Assembly: GCA_052326605.1 (NCBI GenBank)
Contig: JBKQMB010000095.1
Coordinates: forward strand, 62,001-126,000
DNA: 64,000 nucleotides
DNA from: Bog-756 sp052326605
GTDB lineage: Bacteria; Actinomycetota; Acidimicrobiia; Acidimicrobiales; RAAP-2
Reading direction: 5' to 3'
Each line of letters begins with the position of its first letter. Positions within the stretch are counted from its first letter, which is position 1. The position numbers and the translations under genes were made by a program. The notes beneath the pieces are model-generated. The model was not told the origin of the DNA, searched no databases, and worked only from the letters and a program-made list of their open reading frames with translations. Positions 59,893 through 64,000 of the stretch are shown here, piece after piece.

Positions 59893-62424
59893 ATGTGGAA
59901 GGCGACCGTCAAAGGTCTGCTGGCCCACAAACTGCGCCTGGCACTGACGGCCCTGGCCATCGTGCTCGGCGTGATGTTCGTGTCCGGCACGCTCGTGCTC
60001 ACCGACACGCTGCACAGCACCTTCACCACACTGTTCGACAACGTCTATCAGAACGTGAACTTCGAGGTGCGGGGCAAGGCGGCCTTCACCGGCTCCGCCG
60101 GCACCGCCGTCCGGAACCCGATAGCCGAGTCGATCGCCGTCCGGGTCCGCTCGGTGCCGGGGGTCCAGTACGCCGACGGCACCGTGTCGGGCTACGCGCA
60201 GTTCGTCGCTCCGAACGGCAAGGCCGTCACCACCGGCGGCGCACCGACCATCGGGGTGTCCTTCGAGCCGAATCCGCAACTGTCGTCGCTGCACCTGCGC
60301 CAGGGGAAGGCGCCCACCACCCCCCACCAGGTGGTCGTCGACGCCGGGACGGCCGACAAGTACCACTTCGCCGTGGGTGACCAGGTCCGCATCCTGTTGG
60401 CCGGGCCGCCGCAGACCTTCACCGTCTCCGGCATCGCTCAGTTCGGCACCGCCAACAACCTCGCCGGGGCGACGATCGCCGCGTTCGACCTCCCCACCGC
60501 TCAGCAGCTGTTCAACCGCGTCGGCCTCTACGACGCCATCGATGTCCTGGCCGCACCGGGGGTGGACCAGAACCAGCTCCAACCCGCCATCGCCCGGGTC
60601 CTCCCGCCCGGGGTCGAGGTGGTCACCGGCCAGACGGTCGCCAACGAGCAGTCCGGCTCGATCAACCAGGCCCTGTCGTTCTTCTCGACCGCCCTGCTCG
60701 TGTTCGCCTTCATCTCCCTGTTCGTCGGCGGGTTCACCATCTTCAACACCTTCTCGATCATCGTCGGCCAACGGACCCGTGAGCTCGCCCTGTTGCGGAT
60801 CCTGGGGGCCAGCCGGCGCCAGGTCTTCCGCTCCGTGTTGGGCGAGGCCGCGATCGTCGGGCTGGTGGCATCACTCGTCGGCCTCGGGCTCGGCGTGCTC
60901 GCCGCCCTCGGGCTGAAAGCGCTCCTCGATGCCTTCGGGCTCACCATCCCCTACGGCCCGCTCGTCTTCCAGGCCCACACCGTGGTCGCCGCCCTCGTCG
61001 TCGGGATCGGGGTCACGGTGGTGTCCGCCATCAGCCCGGCGAGGCGGGCCGTGCGCATCGCGCCCATCGCCGCCATCGCAGAGACCCAGTCCTCAGAGGA
61101 TCGGTCGTCCACCCAGCGGATCGTCATCGGCGGCGCGCTCGCCGTGCTGGGCGTCGTGCTCCTCGCCTTCGGCTTGACCAAGCCGGCCATCCAGCTCGTG
61201 GGCGTCGGTGCGGTCGGCATCTTCCTCGGTGCCGGCATGCTGGCCCCCCTGGTGGCACGGCCGGTGGCGAGTGCCCTCGGTCGGCCTCTCGCACGCGTCC
61301 TCGGCATCTCGGGGAGGCTCGGGCGGGAGAACTCGATGCGCAGCCCCCGTCGCACCGCCCAGACCTCCGCCGCCCTCATGGTCGGCCTCGCCCTGGTGTC
61401 GACCATCGCCGTGTTCGGCGCCTCGCTCTCCAAGTCGGCGACGGCCAGCGTGGACGACGCGGTGAGCGCGGACTACATCGTGACCAACAACGCCACCGGA
61501 GCGGCCGGGTTCAGCCAGTCGGTCGCAGCCGCGGCCGGCCGCGTCCCGGGCGTGACCGCGGTCTCGAGCGTCTACAGCGGCCAGTTCGAGTTACGAGGTT
61601 CGGTCACCAACCTGGCCGGCGTCTCCCCCAACCGGTTGTCGGAGACGGTCATCCTGCGAATGGACTCGGGTAAGGGCGCGCCGGCACTGGCGGCGGGGGA
61701 CCTCCTAGTCGACACCACCACGGCGACGGCCAAGCACCTGACGGTGGGAACGGTCGTGCCGGTGAAGTTCGCGCGGACCGGGGACGGGACCCTCCGCATC
61801 GGGGGGATCTTCAAGCCCAACGCCCTGCTCGGCAGCTACCTGGTCGGCGACCAGGTCTTCCTGTCACATTTCGACCAGCCCCTCCCGGAGGCCGTCCTCA
61901 TCCGGTCGTCGCAGGGAGCGAGCCCGGCGGGTGAGGCCGCCATCAAAGCAGGGCTCAGTGGCTACCCGAACGTGCAGGTCCAGACCCAGGCCGAGTTCAA
62001 GAAGACACAGCAGGCCCAGGTCAACCAGCTGCTCGGCCTGGTCTACGTGCTGCTCGCGCTCGCCGTCCTCGTGGCGCTCATCGGGATCGTCAACACCCTC
62101 ATGCTGTCGGTCTTCGAGCGCACCCACGAGATCGGCCTCCTGCGGGCCGTCGGCATGAGGCGACGACAGGTGCGATCGATGATCCGGTCCGAGGCGGTCA
62201 TCCTGTCGGTGTTCGGCGCCCTCATCGGCGTCGCCATCGGAACCGTGCTCGGCGTCGCCTTCGCCGCGTCGCTCAAGCAACAGGGCATCACCGACATCGT
62301 CGTCCCCTTCACCAGCCTGGTCTTGTTCCTCGTCCTCGCAGCCCTTCTCGGGCTGGGTGCCGCATCATGGCCGGCCCGGCGGGCGGCGAGGCTCGACGTG
62401 CTCGCAGCCATCGCCGCCGAGTAG
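59893..62424 (+). CDS. ABC exporter permease with two FtsX domains
   Basis: 843 aa, begins MWKATVKGLLAHKLRLALTALAIVLGV. Two copies of the FtsX permease domain are visible: the first with the hydrophobic LLVFAFISLFVGGFTIFNTF and TRELALLRILGASRRQVF, the second with LLGLVYVLLALAVLVALIGIVNT and THEIGLLRAVGMRRRQVR. The central membrane block (about 410-450) and two large extracellular regions (about 40-270 and 510-680) match actinobacterial ten-helix FtsX-family permeases. It works with the ATPase at 59121-59891. A strong hairpin lies right at the stop codon. Confidence 0.9.
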   Translation: MWKATVKGLLAHKLRLALTALAIVLGVMFVSGTLVLTDTLHSTFTTLFDNVYQNVNFEVRGKAAFTGSAGTAVRNPIAESIAVRVRSVPGVQYADGTVSGYAQFVAPNGKAVTTGGAPTIGVSFEPNPQLSSLHLRQGKAPTTPHQVVVDAGTADKYHFAVGDQVRILLAGPPQTFTVSGIAQFGTANNLAGATIAAFDLPTAQQLFNRVGLYDAIDVLAAPGVDQNQLQPAIARVLPPGVEVVTGQTVANEQSGSINQALSFFSTALLVFAFISLFVGGFTIFNTFSIIVGQRTRELALLRILGASRRQVFRSVLGEAAIVGLVASLVGLGLGVLAALGLKALLDAFGLTIPYGPLVFQAHTVVAALVVGIGVTVVSAISPARRAVRIAPIAAIAETQSSEDRSSTQRIVIGGALAVLGVVLLAFGLTKPAIQLVGVGAVGIFLGAGMLAPLVARPVASALGRPLARVLGISGRLGRENSMRSPRRTAQTSAALMVGLALVSTIAVFGASLSKSATASVDDAVSADYIVTNNATGAAGFSQSVAAAAGRVPGVTAVSSVYSGQFELRGSVTNLAGVSPNRLSETVILRMDSGKGAPALAAGDLLVDTTTATAKHLTVGTVVPVKFARTGDGTLRIGGIFKPNALLGSYLVGDQVFLSHFDQPLPEAVLIRSSQGASPAGEAAIKAGLSGYPNVQVQTQAEFKKTQQAQVNQLLGLVYVLLALAVLVALIGIVNTLMLSVFERTHEIGLLRAVGMRRRQVRSMIRSEAVILSVFGALIGVAIGTVLGVAFAASLKQQGITDIVVPFTSLVLFLVLAALLGLGAASWPARRAARLDVLAAIAAE

Positions 62425-62449
62425 GCGCCGGCGGGCGCTCGCCGGCGCC
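62424..62449 (+). terminator. Perfect 10-bp GC hairpin after the FtsX-type permease
   Basis: GGCGCCGGCG (62424-62433) and CGCCGGCGCC (62440-62449) form a perfect stem with loop GGCGCT. It begins at the last base of the stop codon. There is no T-tract, but such hairpins often end transcripts in high-GC Actinobacteria, and it separates the exporter from the Rrf2 gene. Confidence 0.7.
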
Positions 62450-62498
62450 ACCGCCCGGTCGGACCGCAGGGGGCCACATCCTCTGGCAGAATCCCTGC

Positions 62499-62954
62499 GT
62501 GTACATCTCCGCCAAAGTCGATTATGCCGTGCGCGCCCTCTGCACCCTGGCCGACGCCGACGGGCACCCGGTGACGGCCGAGTCGTTGGCGCACTCACAG
62601 TCGCTCCCTGCCAAGTTCCTCGAGAGCATCCTCAACGACATGCGGCGTGCCGGCCTCTTGCTGAGCCAGCGTGGCGCCGACGGTGGCTACCGTCTGTCGC
62701 GCCCGGCCTCCGACATCTCGGTGGCCGACGTCATCCGGCCCCTCGACGGACCTCTGGCCGAGGTGCGCGGGCTGCGCCCGGAGGCGACCAGTTACGAGGG
62801 GGCGGCCGAGCACCTCCAGGACGTCTGGGTGGCGGTGCGGGCCAGCCTGCGCTCGGTACTCGAGCAGGTGACCATTGCCGACATCGTCTCGGGGCAACTC
62901 CCCAAGTCGGTGCAGAAGCTGACCACCGATCCGGACGCCTGGCTGTCGCACTGA
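62499..62954 (+). CDS. Rrf2-family transcriptional regulator without Fe-S cysteines
   Basis: A 151-residue winged-helix regulator: KVDYAVRALCTLA and LPAKFLESILNDMRRAGLLLSQRGADGGYRLSRP are the DNA-binding fold. The segment that in IscR, NsrR and RsrR carries three cysteines (about 85-110) has none here; the only Cys is in ALCTLA. It is therefore more like CymR, which senses sulfur status through a partner, or another non-Fe-S member. The GTG at 62499 lacks a Shine-Dalgarno and may be leaderless, behind CAGAAT. It could bind the dyad at 55870, but this is not shown. Confidence 0.83.
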   Translation: MYISAKVDYAVRALCTLADADGHPVTAESLAHSQSLPAKFLESILNDMRRAGLLLSQRGADGGYRLSRPASDISVADVIRPLDGPLAEVRGLRPEATSYEGAAEHLQDVWVAVRASLRSVLEQVTIADIVSGQLPKSVQKLTTDPDAWLSH

Positions 62955-63005
62955 CCACCGGCGGCGCGTGCGCCGCCCGAATCGCCCGGGCCCGCCGGCC
63001 CTACG

Positions 63006-64000
63006 ATGAGCTTCATGGATTCTCACTCGGACGACCGGCGCGCCACGTCGCCGGTCGGAGGGGGGACGACCTCCCGGGACGATGAGGACCAGGTGGCCGT
63101 CGACCGGTCGGCAGCGGAGATGCTCCACCTGCAGAGGACCGACACGATCATCCTGGTCATCGTCTGCCTGGCGCAGTTCATGGTGGTGCTGGACGTCTCC
63201 ATCGTCAACGTGGCCCTCCCCTCCATCCAGAAGGACCTCGGGTTCAGCGCCGCCAGCCTCCAGTGGGTGGTGACCGCCTACGCGCTGACCTTCGGCGGAC
63301 TGCTGCTGCTGGGTGGCCGGCTGGCCGACCTGTTCGGACGTCGCCGCATCTACCTGCTGGGGCTGGCCCTGTTCACCGGGGCCAGCCTGCTCGGTGGCTT
63401 CGCCAGCAACCAGGCGACCCTCATCGCCGCCCGGTCGCTGCAAGGCGTGGGTGCCGCCGTCCTGTCGCCGGCCACCCTCACCATCCTGACGGTCACCTTC
63501 ACCGAGCACCGCGCCCGGGCCCGGGCCCTCGGGGTGTGGAGCGCCGTGGCCGCCGGAGGCGGTGCCGCCGGGGCGCTCTTCGGAGGGATCCTCACCCAGT
63601 ACCTGTCGTGGCGCTGGATCCTCTTCGTCAACGTCCCCATCGGCGTCGCCTTGTTCCTCTTCGCCCGCCTCTACCTGGTCGAGTCACGGGCCGGAGGCCC
63701 GCGCCGGCGCCTCGACGTGGCCGGCTCCGTCACGGTGACCGCGGGCCTCATGGCCCTGGTGTACGCCATCGTCCACACCGACGAGGTTGCATGGGGTTCG
63801 CGGTCGACCGTCCTGGCCCTGTCCGTTGCCGCCCTCCTGCTCGGAGCGTTCGTACTGATCGAGGCGAAGCTGGCCGACCATCCCCTGGTTCCCCTCCGCC
63901 TGTTCCGATCCCGCGCGGTGACCGGGGCCGACCTGGTCATGTTCTGCTTCGGGGCCTCCATGTTCTCCATGTGGTTCTTCCTCTCGCTCTACCTCCAGCA
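63006..64000 (+). CDS. MFS drug-efflux transporter (DHA2/EmrB-QacA type), partial
   Basis: The frame is open from ATG 63006 to the window end (331 codons), so the C-terminus is missing. A charged N-terminus is followed by membrane segments with QFMVVLDVSIVNVALPSIQ, the DHA2 signature, and motif A in GRLADLFGRRRIYLLG; LQGVGAAVLSPATLT is motif C-like. The pattern of 14 helices would be expected. It lies 51 bp after the Rrf2 gene, and may be its target or simply its neighbour. The Shine-Dalgarno is poor; an ATG at 63015 is an alternative. Confidence 0.85.
   Translation, partial: MSFMDSHSDDRRATSPVGGGTTSRDDEDQVAVDRSAAEMLHLQRTDTIILVIVCLAQFMVVLDVSIVNVALPSIQKDLGFSAASLQWVVTAYALTFGGLLLLGGRLADLFGRRRIYLLGLALFTGASLLGGFASNQATLIAARSLQGVGAAVLSPATLTILTVTFTEHRARARALGVWSAVAAGGGAAGALFGGILTQYLSWRWILFVNVPIGVALFLFARLYLVESRAGGPRRRLDVAGSVTVTAGLMALVYAIVHTDEVAWGSRSTVLALSVAALLLGAFVLIEAKLADHPLVPLRLFRSRAVTGADLVMFCFGASMFSMWFFLSLYLQ

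Overview
The window is 64 kb of high-GC DNA (roughly two thirds or more G+C by eye) with GTG/TTG starts, many 1-4 nt stop/start overlaps, and protein families typical of Actinobacteria: a leucine-attenuated long-form leuA, a PASTA-domain Ser/Thr kinase, GlnA4-like glutamine synthetase, an SCP2 protein, a GatCAB tRNA amidotransferase, and ligA near mnmA. My best guess is an uncultured or little-studied actinobacterium, possibly of the Acidimicrobiia. The phylum is well supported; the class is inference. No rRNA, tRNA or CRISPR array was seen.

Layout. 1-11.0 kb is a surface-polysaccharide region: a truncated Wzz/tyrosine-kinase gene, a CapD/WbpM-type 4,6-dehydratase, a UDP-sugar dehydrogenase, a GalE-like epimerase, a LuxR-type regulator with a degenerate GGDEF domain, an FkbH-SGNH fusion and a sulfotransferase-like protein. 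11.0-14.4 kb holds a DUF218 protein, a zinc-type CDF exporter and a membrane-anchored GH43-like protein. 14.4-18.4 kb is a tightly coupled esterase-gatC-gatA-gatB operon. 18.6-25.2 kb carries an SCP2 protein and a leftward operon: PASTA kinase, HIT-like zinc protein, orphan adenine methyltransferase, SDR, MFS pump. A lower-GC secreted protein follows. 26.5-35.1 kb is a leftward block: MFS, acyl-CoA synthetase, aldehyde dehydrogenase, cysteine desulfurase, mnmA, ligA; the desulfurase feeds sulfur to MnmA.

35.2-39.0 kb is accessory: a repeat-tailed small membrane protein, a PDZ-less HtrA protease with a Ser/Gly/Tyr tail, a decayed IS630-family element inserted at the HtrA stop codon, and a lower-GC methyltransferase. 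39.0-44.3 kb is an amine-utilisation cluster (two SDRs, aldehyde dehydrogenase, PuuD-like hydrolase, GlnA4-like ligase) resembling mycobacterial Rv2857c-Rv2860c. Next come a leader-peptide attenuator and leuA, then an ATP-grasp gene divergent from a TetR regulator across two AT-rich operators, a methyltransferase, an FGGY kinase and ileS (TTG start).

54.2-64 kb has an Fpg/Nei glycosylase, a GNAT acetyltransferase, a three-gene sulfonate/nitrate-type ABC importer preceded by an AT-rich dyad, a LolD/FtsX-type exporter pair, an Rrf2 regulator lacking the Fe-S cysteines, and the start of a DHA2 drug-efflux pump.

The most unusual items are the GGDEF-LuxR regulator, the FkbH-SGNH/sulfotransferase pair, the tandem-operator TetR/ATP-grasp module, the kinase-HIT-methyltransferase operon and the IS630 insertion that re-creates the stop codon it hit. 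None is proven to be a new system.
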